A program made the position numbers and the translations under genes. A DNA stretch of 64,000 nt. Source: Acidaminococcus massiliensis. GTDB taxonomy: Bacteria > Bacillota > Negativicutes > Acidaminococcales > Acidaminococcaceae. The notes beneath the pieces were generated by a model. The model was not told the DNA's origin, searched no databases, and saw nothing but the letters and a program-made list of their open reading frames with translations. Below, piece by piece: positions 53,345 to 62,302 of this stretch; position 1 is the stretch's first letter, and the number at the start of each line of letters is the position of its first letter. The stretch lies in the NCBI RefSeq assembly GCF_900095825.1, contig NZ_LT608315.1:386318-450317 (forward strand), given 5' to 3'.

Positions 53345-53740
53345 ATGAAAGAATTCCGTATCGGCGCCGTGGGCGAAGCCACGGATACCGTTCTCCACAC
53401 CAACACCGCAGCCGCCATGGGCAGCGGTTCCCTGGAGGTCTATGCCACCCCGGCCATGCTGGCCCTGATGGAAAAGGCAGCCTGCAATATCGTCAATCCC
53501 TGCTTGGATGAAGAAACCACCAGCGTGGGGATCAGCGTGAACCTGTCCCATGATGCCGCCACCGCCGTAGGCAAGACCGTTACGGCCAAAGCCGTCCTAG
53601 TAGGCGTGGACGGACGGAAACTGACCTTCAAGATCACTGTTTCTGACAACTATGGCACCATCGGCCAGGGCACCCATGAACGGTTCCTGGTGAACAAGGC
53701 CAAATTCCTTGGCAAGCTGGCTGCCAAGGACAAGAAATGA
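53345..53740 (+). CDS. hot-dog thioesterase, FlK-like
   Basis: A 131-residue hot-dog-fold protein similar to fluoroacetyl-CoA-specific thioesterase-type proteins: LEVYATPAMLALMEKAACNIV helix, GTSVGIxV-like TTSVGISVNLSHDAATAVG strand, VTAKAVLVGVDGRKLTFKITVSDNYGTIGQGTHER. It should hydrolyse small acyl-CoAs. The start at 53345 is an ATG behind AGAGAAG. The stop TGA abuts the stop of the convergent FolD-like gene without spacing. A weak promoter (TTGCCT-17-TAAGAT) precedes it. Confidence 0.82.
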   Translation: MKEFRIGAVGEATDTVLHTNTAAAMGSGSLEVYATPAMLALMEKAACNIVNPCLDEETTSVGISVNLSHDAATAVGKTVTAKAVLVGVDGRKLTFKITVSDNYGTIGQGTHERFLVNKAKFLGKLAAKDKK

Positions 53741-54559
53741 TCAGAGGCGGCAGGTCAGGGTCTCCATCACCATCAGGTTGCTGACCACACCCACTCCGCC
53801 GGGAACCGGGGTATAAGCGGACGCTTTGGCGATCTTCGCCGCTTCGGACACATCCCCCACCAGTTTCCCGTCTACGGAATTGATGCCCACATCCACCACC
53901 ACAGCGCCTTCCCGGATCATATCTTCTGTGATCAGGTTGGGTTTCCCTACGGCGCTGAGGATCACATCTGCCTGCCGGGTGATGGCGGGCAGATTTTTTG
54001 TGCGGGAACGGCAGACGGTCACGGTGGCATAACGCCCCATGAGCATCAGGGTGAGTGGCCGCCCCACCACTTCACCATAGCCCACCATCACCACATTCTG
54101 TCCCACCAGGGGGATCCCGTAATAGTCCAGGATCGCCATACAGGCTCGGGGGGTGCAGGGGGCCCAGGGTGTGATGCCCAGATAGAACTTTCCCCCGTTG
54201 ATGGGATGGATGCAGTCCATGTCCTTTTCCGGATCCATCTGCTGGACCAGGTCCAGCCGCCGGATGTGTGGAGGGAAGGGAACCAGGGGCAGGATGCCGC
54301 TGATTTGGGGATCATCGCTGAGTTCCCGCAGGACTTTTTCTGCTTCTTCCTGGCTGGTCTCTTTGGGCAGTACTACATCCCGGGTATGGATCCCCAGGCT
54401 GGCGGCCGTCCGGAGCAGGCTCCGTTTGTAGACCTGGGCCGCCGGATTGTCCCCGATGAGGAAAGTGGCCAGGGTCAGGTCCTTTCCTGCGAATTTTTCC
54501 TGGAGTTCCCTGCGTATTTTTTCTGCGACCGGTTTCCCGGCCATGATGATCTGTTCCAT
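53741..54559 (-). CDS. folD: FolD-like protein with altered active site
   Basis: A 272-residue protein matching FolD (methylene-tetrahydrofolate dehydrogenase/cyclohydrolase) from end to end: GDNPAAQVY, KDMDCIHPIN, PCTPRACMAIL, GEVVGRPLTLMLM for NADP, DVGIN and TPVPGGVG. However, the catalytic Lys of the YxxxK motif is Leu48 (Tyr44 kept), the Gln of VQLPLP is Leu (LPLVPFP), and the C-terminal GVGPMT is GVGVVS. The cyclohydrolase reaction should be affected. It may be a paralog with a dehydrogenase-only or different role; whether a normal folD exists elsewhere is unknown. Confidence 0.82.
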   Translation of the reverse strand: MEQIIMAGKPVAEKIRRELQEKFAGKDLTLATFLIGDNPAAQVYKRSLLRTAASLGIHTRDVVLPKETSQEEAEKVLRELSDDPQISGILPLVPFPPHIRRLDLVQQMDPEKDMDCIHPINGGKFYLGITPWAPCTPRACMAILDYYGIPLVGQNVVMVGYGEVVGRPLTLMLMGRYATVTVCRSRTKNLPAITRQADVILSAVGKPNLITEDMIREGAVVVDVGINSVDGKLVGDVSEAAKIAKASAYTPVPGGVGVVSNLMVMETLTCRL

Positions 54560-54572
54560 GGTATCTCCTTGT

Positions 54573-54602
54573 GAGGGGCTGCTGCTTGCGCAGCAGCCCC
54601 TC
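54573..54602. terminator. hairpin upstream of folD
   Basis: GAGGGGCTGCTGC/GCAGCAGCCCCTC, a 13-bp perfect stem 10 bases before the folD ribosome-binding site; the T-run is on the plus-strand side only. A second hairpin ACCCTGCTGCC/GGCAGCAGGGT lies at 54624-54662 just after the PBP stop. Confidence 0.65.
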
Positions 54603-54668
54603 TTTCCTTTTCTATTATTTTACACCCTGCTGCCGCGGCTGAAAAGAGCCGGGCAGCAGGGTGTGTGT

Positions 54669-56798
54669 TTACCGGAAATAGACGGTCACCGTATCCCCGC
54701 TGTGGAGGACCGTCCCTGGGGCCGGGGTCTGCTTCCAGCTGGTGCCGCTGCCGATGGGGATCAGGGACAGCTTCGCCCCGCCCAGGGCCGCCGCCACCTC
54801 CCGGATGGAATGGCCTGCCAGGTTGGGCAGTTTCACAGAGCCGTCTTCTCCTGCTTCCAAGGTAGCCAGGGGTGCCGCCTCCTTGGCCGTTTTGGACAGC
54901 AGGGATTCCACCGTAGGCAGCCCGTCCCAATTGCTGGGCTGGATACCTTCCGCCACCAGGATCTGCTGGAGGGTATCCCGGAAAATCGGTGCAGAGACCT
55001 GGGACCCGTAGAAGGCCCCCTTGGGAGAATCCAGCATGATGATCATGGCGTATTTGGGGGCATCACTGGGGACAAATCCCACAAAGGAGGCGATGTACAC
55101 CCCAGGGATATAGCCTCCCTTGGGAGAGAGCTTCTCGGCGGTCCCCGTCTTGCCAGCGATCTTATAGCCCTTGATCTGGGCCGTCTTGCCGCCCCCTTCC
55201 GAGACGACTTTTTCCATCATGGTCCGCATCTCTTCTGCCACTTCCGGGGTGATCACTTTCCGGACTGCTTCGGTTTTCCCTTCTTTCAGGACGGTCCCGT
55301 CAGGAGCCACGATCTTCTGGACGATATACGGCTTCAACAGGGTACCCCCGTTGGCGATGGCGCAGATGGCCCGGAGCATCTGGAGGGGGGTCACCGCGAT
55401 CCCCTGGCCGATGGCCATGGTGGCCACATCGGAAGGCACCATGTCTTTGGGATCGTACAGAATCCCGGCCTCTTCTCCCGGCACATCGCTGCCGGTGATG
55501 CTGCCGAAGCCGAAATCCCGGGCATAAGCCGTTTCCCGTTCGCCCCCCAGTTTCAGCCCCAGGGCGGCCATCCCCGTATTCAGGGAGAACTTGATCACAT
55601 CGGTGAAGGTCACATGGCCCATCCCTTTGCCGTCCCAGTTCCGGATCCGCCGTCCCCCTACGTCGATGGAGCCTTCATCGTTGAAGGGCGTATTGGGGGT
55701 GATGACGCCTTCCATGAGGCCGGCAGACCCCATGATGGGCTTGAACACGGAACCCGGCTCATAGACGATGCCCACTCCCCGGTTCATAAACGCTCCCTTG
55801 GGGGCATCCCCGAAGTGGTTGGGATCGAAGGTGGGCCGGCTGGCCATCCCCAGGATCTCTCCGGTGTTAGGGTCCATCAGGATAGCCGCTGCACTGGCTG
55901 CGTGGGTCTTCTTGATGGCCTCATCCAGGCTCTTTTCCAGGATGAACTGCATCCGGGCATCGATGGTGAGCTGGACGGTGTTCATCCGCCGGGCCTGGAC
56001 CTGGTTCATGGCACTGGGGCCGACCAGATTCCCTTTGGCATCGAAAAAGCTGCGTTTTTTCTGGTTCTGGCCCTTCAGGTACTCATCCTCAGAGGCTTCG
56101 ATCCCTTCCAGGCCCTCATCATCGGTGCCCACAAAGCCCAACACCTGGGCGGCCAGGTTGTTCTTCGTGTAGAACCGTTTGCTTTCTTCTTTGAAATGGA
56201 AGCCGCTGAGCTTCTGGTCCTTCAGAATCTCTTCCACCCGGTCCGCCTCATGGGGGTCCAGGGTCCGTTTCACCCAGACGAACCGGCGGTCCGGCTCACA
56301 GAATTCCCCATAGAGTTCATCGGCCTTCAGGTCCAGCACCGGTGCCAGGGCTTCCGCCGCTACTTTTTTGGGGTCCCGGCTGGGCATTTTCCCCAGCGGC
56401 CACCGGGCCGGGTCATCCACCAGTTCCTGGGGATCCACATAGAGAGATTTGCTCACCACGCTGACTGCCAGCTCTTCGCCGTTCCGGTCTAGGATGCTGC
56501 CCCGAGGGGAGATCTCGATATGTTCCCCGCTGATCTGATCCAGGGCTTCCCGTTCCATGGCCCGTCCCTGGACCACTTGGAGATAGAACAGTCTCCCCAC
56601 CACCAGGAGGATGCCGAACCCCAGGACCCAGCCCAGGGTGGTCACCCGGCGGTTGCCCTTTTCCAGCACATCCTGATGGGAGGAATCCAGGTGCAGCAGG
56701 GAAGACTCCCTAGCTTTTTCTGCGTTTTTTTGTTTTGCTGCTTGCTTTTTTGGGGCTCCCGGAAAGCCCGGGAATTTGGGAAACTTCAAGGCCGCCAC
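54669..56798 (-). CDS. class B penicillin-binding protein (FtsI/SpoVD type) with PASTA domain
   Basis: A 709-residue division-type transpeptidase: basic Pro/Lys-rich cytoplasmic tail, membrane segment (about 53-72), dimerisation domain, transpeptidase domain (about 270-600) with SxxK in EPGSVFKP, SxN in KFSLNTG and KTG in GKTGTAEK, and one C-terminal PASTA domain (about 645-709). It cross-links septal peptidoglycan. It overlaps the end of the ftsW gene by 13 bases, so the polymerase/transpeptidase pair is co-expressed. Confidence 0.95.
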   Translation of the reverse strand: MAALKFPKFPGFPGAPKKQAAKQKNAEKARESSLLHLDSSHQDVLEKGNRRVTTLGWVLGFGILLVVGRLFYLQVVQGRAMEREALDQISGEHIEISPRGSILDRNGEELAVSVVSKSLYVDPQELVDDPARWPLGKMPSRDPKKVAAEALAPVLDLKADELYGEFCEPDRRFVWVKRTLDPHEADRVEEILKDQKLSGFHFKEESKRFYTKNNLAAQVLGFVGTDDEGLEGIEASEDEYLKGQNQKKRSFFDAKGNLVGPSAMNQVQARRMNTVQLTIDARMQFILEKSLDEAIKKTHAASAAAILMDPNTGEILGMASRPTFDPNHFGDAPKGAFMNRGVGIVYEPGSVFKPIMGSAGLMEGVITPNTPFNDEGSIDVGGRRIRNWDGKGMGHVTFTDVIKFSLNTGMAALGLKLGGERETAYARDFGFGSITGSDVPGEEAGILYDPKDMVPSDVATMAIGQGIAVTPLQMLRAICAIANGGTLLKPYIVQKIVAPDGTVLKEGKTEAVRKVITPEVAEEMRTMMEKVVSEGGGKTAQIKGYKIAGKTGTAEKLSPKGGYIPGVYIASFVGFVPSDAPKYAMIIMLDSPKGAFYGSQVSAPIFRDTLQQILVAEGIQPSNWDGLPTVESLLSKTAKEAAPLATLEAGEDGSVKLPNLAGHSIREVAAALGGAKLSLIPIGSGTSWKQTPAPGTVLHSGDTVTVYFR

Positions 56799-57982
56799 CT
56801 CCCTGTTCCTTTTCTTTCAGCCTGGTGCCGGAAGGCTCCCTGGGGAGCTTCCGCCCTTTCCCTGCCTGCTTTTTCCAGCCGGCAGACAGAAAGCACCAAT
56901 CCGATGGCAGCCTGGGTGATCACGAGGGACGTGCCCCCATAGCTGATGAAGGGCAGTGGGACCCCGATTACCGGCAGGATGCCGCAGACCATGGCCATAT
57001 TGGCAATGGCCTGGCCCACCACCAGGAAATTGACCCCGGTGACCAGCAAAAAGCCCCGCCGGTCCTGGGTCTCCTTTCCGATCCGGTACAGGGCCAGCCC
57101 CATGATGATAAATACCAGGAGCATCAGCAGGGCTCCCAAAAAGCCCCATTCCTGACAGAAAACGGCAAAAGCGAAGTCCGTATGTGCCTCGGGAAGGAAG
57201 AAAAATTTGCTGGAACCCATCCCATGGCCCATGCCACTGATCCCTCCGCTGCCGATGGCCACAAAGGATTGGACGGCCTGATAGCCGTTCCCCTGGGGAT
57301 CCGACCAGGGATCGAGCCAGACCAGGACCCGGTTCAGCCGGTAAGGGGCCTGGATGACGGCTGCCGTGGCCAGGGCCGCTCCCGAAGCCAGGAGGACGAA
57401 GATTTCCCGGTAGGGGAGTCCGGCCACCACGTACAGGACGATCATCAGGGCCAGGATGATGGCGGCGGTGCCCATATCCGGCTGGATCAGCACCAAAAAG
57501 GACATGAAGGCTGCTTCCAGGAAGGCCAGGCAGGTGTCCTTCCGGAGCAGATGGGGCTGTTTTCCCTCTTCCATCAGACGGCCCAGATAATTGGCCCCCA
57601 GGAGGATCACTGCCAGTTTCACCAGCTCTGAGGGCTGGAAGGAGATCGGCCCCAGGATCAGCCAGCGCTGGGCCCCTTTGAGGGTTTTCCCGTAGCCATC
57701 CACAAAGAGCAGGAGCCCGATCAAAAACACACAGATCCGCTGAACATACGGGAAGAGCTTGTGGTAATCCCCTTTCCGTCCGATAGCGTGCATCAACACA
57801 AGGCCCGGCAGCCCAAAGGCCCAGTAGCGGATCAGGTAGTGGTATTCGTTGCCGAACATATCCTGGGACGCTACGAAGCTGGCACTGAAGATGTTCTCTC
57901 CCCCCACGAGCATCAGCACATACACCAGGCTGACCAGGGCGTCCCTAGGATCTGCCCAGAGTAGTAAAAACCGTTTTCCCAT
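56786..57982 (-). CDS. ftsW: FtsW/SpoVE-family peptidoglycan glycosyltransferase
   Basis: A 398-residue SEDS protein with about ten membrane segments. Family signatures: GAQRWLILGPISFQPSELVKLA, IQPDMGTA, GGISGMGHGMGSSKFFFLPEAHTDFAFAVFCQEWGFLGA and PFISYGGTS near the C-terminus. It polymerises lipid II together with the cognate class B PBP encoded next. The C-terminal tail is basic. It lies after trmB on the minus strand. Confidence 0.95.
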   Translation of the reverse strand: MGKRFLLLWADPRDALVSLVYVLMLVGGENIFSASFVASQDMFGNEYHYLIRYWAFGLPGLVLMHAIGRKGDYHKLFPYVQRICVFLIGLLLFVDGYGKTLKGAQRWLILGPISFQPSELVKLAVILLGANYLGRLMEEGKQPHLLRKDTCLAFLEAAFMSFLVLIQPDMGTAAIILALMIVLYVVAGLPYREIFVLLASGAALATAAVIQAPYRLNRVLVWLDPWSDPQGNGYQAVQSFVAIGSGGISGMGHGMGSSKFFFLPEAHTDFAFAVFCQEWGFLGALLMLLVFIIMGLALYRIGKETQDRRGFLLVTGVNFLVVGQAIANMAMVCGILPVIGVPLPFISYGGTSLVITQAAIGLVLSVCRLEKAGRERAEAPQGAFRHQAERKGTGRWRP

Positions 57983-57998
57983 GCTTTGCCTCGGTCCT

Positions 57999-58640
57999 TT
58001 AAAAAACCACTTCGCAGAAATTGATGTTCTTGCCCCGGGCGCTGAACTTCTGCTCGTATTCCGTCTGGGCCTCGTTGAGAATGTCCGTATGGTGGAGGTC
58101 CGTAGAAAGTGCCACGATTTCCAGTCCGAATTCTTTGAACTCCTCTACAGAAAAGGCGAATAGGTCATCATTGTCCGTCTTGAAGCGGAGATGGCCGCCG
58201 GGCTTCAGGATCTCTTTGTACTGGGACAGGAAGGTCCGGTAGGTGAGCCGCCGTTTGGCATGGCGGGCCTTGGGCCAGGGGTCGCTGAAGTTCAGGTAGA
58301 TCTGGTCCACTTCCCCGGGCGCGAACCATTCCAGGAGATGGGCGGCGTCCGCATGGACGATCCGGGCATTGGGGATCTCCCCCTCCCGGAGCTTTTTCAC
58401 GGCATAGTAGCAGACTTCCCGCTGGGTCTCGATGCCCAGGTAGCCGATTTCCGGATGGAGGCCGCTCATGGCAGTGAGGAACTGTCCCTTGCCGCAGCCG
58501 ATTTCCAGTTGGACCGGGCGCCCGCCCAGGACCAGTTGGGACCATTTCCCCTTATACTGTTCCAGATTGTCTTCCAGCAGTTCTTTCCCCCGAAAATCTT
58601 CCAGGGCCTGGGGGATCCAGGGTTTCTTACGTAAACGCAT
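57999..58640 (-). CDS. trmB: tRNA (guanine46-N7)-methyltransferase
   Basis: A 213-residue SAM-dependent methyltransferase. The SAM loop LEIGCGKGQFL, GIETQREVCYYAVKK, and the TrmB-specific NFSDPWPKARHAKRRL with substrate Asp/Pro/Trp are complete; the end TEYEQKF is typical. It methylates G46 in the variable loop of tRNAs. It precedes ftsW by 16 bases. Confidence 0.97.
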   Translation of the reverse strand: MRLRKKPWIPQALEDFRGKELLEDNLEQYKGKWSQLVLGGRPVQLEIGCGKGQFLTAMSGLHPEIGYLGIETQREVCYYAVKKLREGEIPNARIVHADAAHLLEWFAPGEVDQIYLNFSDPWPKARHAKRRLTYRTFLSQYKEILKPGGHLRFKTDNDDLFAFSVEEFKEFGLEIVALSTDLHHTDILNEAQTEYEQKFSARGKNINFCEVVF

Positions 58641-58667
58641 GCCATCTCTCCTTATCGTCTGAATAAG

Positions 58668-58693
58668 CGGGCTGTTGCATTGGCAACAGCCCG
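58668..58693 (-). terminator. terminator after AcoR-like gene
   Basis: CGGGCTGTTGC/GCAACAGCCCG stem with a 4-base loop, 5 bases beyond the AcoR-like stop; the tail on the minus strand is not a clean T-run. Confidence 0.7.
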
Positions 58694-58698
58694 TCGGT

Positions 58699-60612
58699 TT
58701 ACTCTTTTTTCGCTCTCTTTCCCCGTGCCTTCTTTTCTTCCGGGCCCAGGTTGAACTTCTTCAGATACCGGTACAGAGTCACCCGGCTCACATCCAGCAT
58801 CAGGGCCAGTTTGCTGATATTGCCCCCGGCAGCTTTCCAAGCGGCCACGAAGGCATCCTTGTCATGTTTCCAGGATTTTTCGATCCGGTGTTCTCCCGGC
58901 AGTTTGATGTGGGAAGCTTCGATGACGCTGCCGGAGGTATGGAAGAAAGCCTGTTCGATGACCCCTTGGAGCTGTTTGATGTTCCCAGGCCACTGGCAGC
59001 TGTTCAAAAGCTGCAGGGCTTCCTTGGAAAGGGTCTTTCCGGGCATATTGTGCCGGGCGGCCATTTCGGTGAGGATGTGGTTGGCGATCACTTCCACGTC
59101 TTCCACCCGTTCCCGCAGAGGCGGTACCCGGATCACAGTCCCGATGACCAGTTCGTACAGGCTCCGGGAGAAGAGCCCTTTGTCCGTCAGCCGTTTCAGG
59201 TTGGAATCGCAGGCAGCGATCACCCGCACGTTGAATTTCCGCCGGGTCCCGGTCTCCCAGTTCAGTACTCCGTTGCGCAGGGCATCGGCCAGCACATCTT
59301 CCAGCCGGGTGGGGAATTTTTCGATTTCATCCAGGAACAGGGTCCCCCCGTTGGCCAGTTCCAGGGCCCCTGCCGTCACATGGCCGGCCCCGTCGTCACT
59401 GCCGAAGAATTCGGCTTCCAGTTCCGCTTCCACCCCTTCATGGCCTCGAACGGTGATAAGAGGCGCCGCCGCCCGGGGGCTGGCCTGATGGATCCCGTGG
59501 GCCAGCCGCTGTTTGCCGGTGCCCGGTTCGCCCTGGAGCAGCAGGTTGTTGTCTCCCCGGGCCACCCGGGCGGCCTTGTGCTGGAGTGCCAGGAATTCAC
59601 TGGAATTCCCTACCATGCTGTACAGGCTGTACCGGGAACTGTATCCGGTGGCGTGGGCGATGGTGGTCTTCAGGTCCTCGATGGCCATGGTGATGATCAC
59701 CACACTGTCCACCTTGCCCCCGGCCCGCACTGGCAGTACGCTGGTCACATCTTCATAAGTCCGGTCCTGGGTGATCCAGGTGATTTCTTTCCGGATGGTG
59801 CTCTTCCCCGAAAGGCCTTTCTGGATGGGGATATGTTCGTAATTCAGGAACACTTCATCCAGCCGGTTCCGGCCTTCCAGGCGCTTTTTCCCGTTGGAAT
59901 TGCAGTAGCGCAGGGTCCCGTCCGGGTTCACCCAGTACACAGAAGCCGGGATCTCTTCAGAGATCAGTCCGCAGACCTTCCAGTAGGCCAGCATGGTCAG
60001 GAAATTCTCTACGGAATACTTCATGGTCATCAAAAGGCTCAAGAGGATGTCGTAGGGCAGATCGTTCTGATCCAAGGAGAACAGGGACAGGATGTACCGT
60101 CCCTGGCCTGCCACATCGATGGGCGCCGAGCAGGCATCCCCGGAATGGCTTTCCCGGATCCACATTTCCGGTCCGAACATCAAAAAGGGCACATTGTGGC
60201 TCCGGGCCACGCAGATGCTGGAGGTGCCCACATCTTCTTCCAGGACCCGCATGCCCTGGATGTCTTCGATGCTCCGCTGGAAGAACGGCAGGGCATAGTT
60301 CTTCAGCACATAGCCGTCTTCATCCACCAGCAGCATGCTCAGGTTGTGGGAATTGAAATACTGCTTGTTCTGTTCAAAGAGCCCATCCACATATTTCACC
60401 ACATCCTCATGGACTTCCAGGGCTCTTTCCAGTTCCTGAGGAGACAGCCGCACCCCATGGGCCGGCATGGTTTCATGGTTCAGTTTCCGGGCTTCGCACC
60501 GGCACCAGGACTCCGCTACCCACGGATGGACGTTGGGATCTATGATTCCTTCGTCAATGAACTTGTTGTAGTAGCTAGTCAATTTTTCCTTATTGCGTCG
60601 TTCCCTAATCAT
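58699..60612 (-). CDS. AcoR/DhaR-like AAA+ regulator lacking GAFTGA
   Basis: A 637-residue regulator: N-terminal sensory part with GAF-like domain (about 75-215), PAS-like part (about 225-320), AAA+ module (about 330-565; Walker A GEPGTGKQRLAHG, Walker B GTLFLDEIEKF, CQWPGNIKQLQ) and a C-terminal Fis-type HTH (about 595-625, NISKLALMLDVSRVTLYRYL). The sigma-54 contact loop GAFTGA is absent; the corresponding stretch reads GSDDGAGHVTAGALELANGG. Such proteins (TyrR, DhaR) act with sigma-70. The target genes are not evident; adjacent genes are on the same strand. Confidence 0.88.
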   Translation of the reverse strand: MIRERRNKEKLTSYYNKFIDEGIIDPNVHPWVAESWCRCEARKLNHETMPAHGVRLSPQELERALEVHEDVVKYVDGLFEQNKQYFNSHNLSMLLVDEDGYVLKNYALPFFQRSIEDIQGMRVLEEDVGTSSICVARSHNVPFLMFGPEMWIRESHSGDACSAPIDVAGQGRYILSLFSLDQNDLPYDILLSLLMTMKYSVENFLTMLAYWKVCGLISEEIPASVYWVNPDGTLRYCNSNGKKRLEGRNRLDEVFLNYEHIPIQKGLSGKSTIRKEITWITQDRTYEDVTSVLPVRAGGKVDSVVIITMAIEDLKTTIAHATGYSSRYSLYSMVGNSSEFLALQHKAARVARGDNNLLLQGEPGTGKQRLAHGIHQASPRAAAPLITVRGHEGVEAELEAEFFGSDDGAGHVTAGALELANGGTLFLDEIEKFPTRLEDVLADALRNGVLNWETGTRRKFNVRVIAACDSNLKRLTDKGLFSRSLYELVIGTVIRVPPLRERVEDVEVIANHILTEMAARHNMPGKTLSKEALQLLNSCQWPGNIKQLQGVIEQAFFHTSGSVIEASHIKLPGEHRIEKSWKHDKDAFVAAWKAAGGNISKLALMLDVSRVTLYRYLKKFNLGPEEKKARGKRAKKE

Positions 60613-60633
60613 CGATTTACCCCCTGATTCGCT

Positions 60634-61332
60634 TCAGCGATATGATTTGTGTACCGGGACCAGGACCCGCTTGGCACCGTAGTATCTTGCTTTCCAGTAA
60701 TCGTCGGACAGGCTGCACAGCCGCACTCCCTGGGAAGAGGTGGCATTCCAGAACAGCCCGTTCCCTGCGTAGATCCCCACATGGGAGGCCCCAGGTTCGT
60801 AGGTGGAGAAAAATACCAGATCCCCCGGCTTCAGCTGCCGCTGGGTCACGAAGAGCCCTTTTTCGAACTGCAGGTCCGCGGTCCGGGGCAGCTGGGCCTT
60901 GTGCTGTCGGAATACATACTGGACGTAGCCGGAACAGTCAAAGGCCCGGGGAGTGGTCCCTCCGAAGCTGTAGGGTACGCCCTTGTAGCGGGAAGCCGTC
61001 CGGACCACATCTTCTCCCTTCACCCCGTGGATCCCTTCTTTTTCAAAGGCGGCTTCCTGGATCCGGAAGTAGGTGGTGTCATCCACTTTTCCCGTGGCCT
61101 GCAGCTTGTGGCTGCGCTGGAAATTCCGGACCTGCTCCTCCAGGTCCCGGGTATATTTCCCGGTCATGGGTGTCTTCATCCCGATGGCATTCAATTTGAT
61201 CTGTACCGTCTTGACTTTCCAGCCCTTGTCCCCCACTTTCAGAGGAGCCGCCTTCCGGGCAGCCGCGCCTGCTGAAAGGGGCAGAGCCAGCACAGCCAGG
61301 ACCAGCGCTGTGATGAGTCTATGCAGTTTCAT
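60634..61332 (-). CDS. secreted NlpC/P60 peptidoglycan hydrolase with peptidoglycan-binding domain
   Basis: A 232-residue exported enzyme: signal peptide (MKLHRLITALVLAVLALPLSAGA), a peptidoglycan-binding_1 domain (about 30-95, LKVGDKGWKVKTVQIKLNAIG...), then NlpC/P60 (about 105-230) with catalytic Cys in FDCSGYVQYVF, His in ASHVGIYAG and a later polar residue. It cleaves stem peptides, probably D-Glu to diaminopimelate. The ATG at 61332 is taken since the signal peptide begins there. Confidence 0.93.
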   Translation of the reverse strand: MKLHRLITALVLAVLALPLSAGAAARKAAPLKVGDKGWKVKTVQIKLNAIGMKTPMTGKYTRDLEEQVRNFQRSHKLQATGKVDDTTYFRIQEAAFEKEGIHGVKGEDVVRTASRYKGVPYSFGGTTPRAFDCSGYVQYVFRQHKAQLPRTADLQFEKGLFVTQRQLKPGDLVFFSTYEPGASHVGIYAGNGLFWNATSSQGVRLCSLSDDYWKARYYGAKRVLVPVHKSYR

Positions 61333-61393
61333 ACAAGGTGCCTCTTTTCCTGAACCAAAGGATCCTTTCAGATCCGACAAAAATGAAACATTC

Positions 61394-62302
61394 TCAATAC
61401 TCCATATTAGTATAAACTTCCCAATCCGTCAATTTGGAAAGTTTCCCGATGGACACTTCCAGTTCCCGGAGCAGACGTTCCTTATCCTGGGGCAAGGTGC
61501 CGGCCAAGGCCACGTAATTAGAAATGTGGTTGCTGCGGAACAGGGTATGGTTCTCCGGCCGGATCTCCACATTTTCCAGCATGGTGTGGGCTTCCTGGGC
61601 CAGGCCTGCCGGAGAAAGCAGTTCGAATTCTCCCTTTTCGAACTGCCGGAGCATCTCCGTCCCCTTGTACAGCCGCAGGGTCAGCACGCTGAGCATATTG
61701 GGCTGGATGGCGGTGACAGCTTTGCCGGTCTCCACGGCGTGGCGCTCACTGTCAGCTTTCCCGCCCAGGCCGGCGATCACCATCATGGAAAGCTTCATCC
61801 CGCTGCGGACCACCTTTTGTCCGGCAGCGATGGCTTCTTCTGCCGTGACGCCTTTCTTGATCCGGGCCAAGAGGGCATCGTCTCCCGTTTCCAGGCCGAA
61901 ATACAGCATCTTCAGCCCAGCCTCCCGGAGCTGTTCCATTTCTGCATCGCTTTTCCGCAGGATATCCCGAGGGCCGGCGTAGGAGGTCACCCGCTGGAGA
62001 TGGGGGAAGGTCCGGTAGAGCACTTCCAGGATCTTCAGCAGTTTCGAGGTGGGGAGCACCAGGGCATCCCCATCCGCCAGGAAGATCCGCTTCACCTGAT
62101 CCTGGGCGTACCGGGCCGCCAGGGCAATCTGCCGAGAGATTTCCTCATCCGGACAAAGGGCGAACTGCACGTCCTTGTACATGGCACAAAAGGTACATGT
62201 ATTGTGGGCACAGCCCCGGGTCACCCGCAGGATGAAGCTGTTGGCTTCACTGGGGGGCCGGAACACCGGTGTCTCATAATCATCGAAATACAATCCGAAC
62301 AT
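61394..62302 (-). CDS. radical SAM protein, substrate unknown
   Basis: A 302-residue radical SAM enzyme. The cluster Cys motif is RGCAHNTCTFC, spaced C-x4-C-x2-C rather than the classic C-x3-C-x2-C. The SAM region includes FLADGDALVL and LETGDDALLARIKKG. The end has HISNYVALAGTLPQDKERLL. The family occurs in many anaerobes and is not functionally assigned. The start at 62302 is preceded by GGGAGG 8 bases upstream; an earlier ATG at 62338 has no such site. Confidence 0.82.
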   Translation of the reverse strand: MFGLYFDDYETPVFRPPSEANSFILRVTRGCAHNTCTFCAMYKDVQFALCPDEEISRQIALAARYAQDQVKRIFLADGDALVLPTSKLLKILEVLYRTFPHLQRVTSYAGPRDILRKSDAEMEQLREAGLKMLYFGLETGDDALLARIKKGVTAEEAIAAGQKVVRSGMKLSMMVIAGLGGKADSERHAVETGKAVTAIQPNMLSVLTLRLYKGTEMLRQFEKGEFELLSPAGLAQEAHTMLENVEIRPENHTLFRSNHISNYVALAGTLPQDKERLLRELEVSIGKLSKLTDWEVYTNMEY

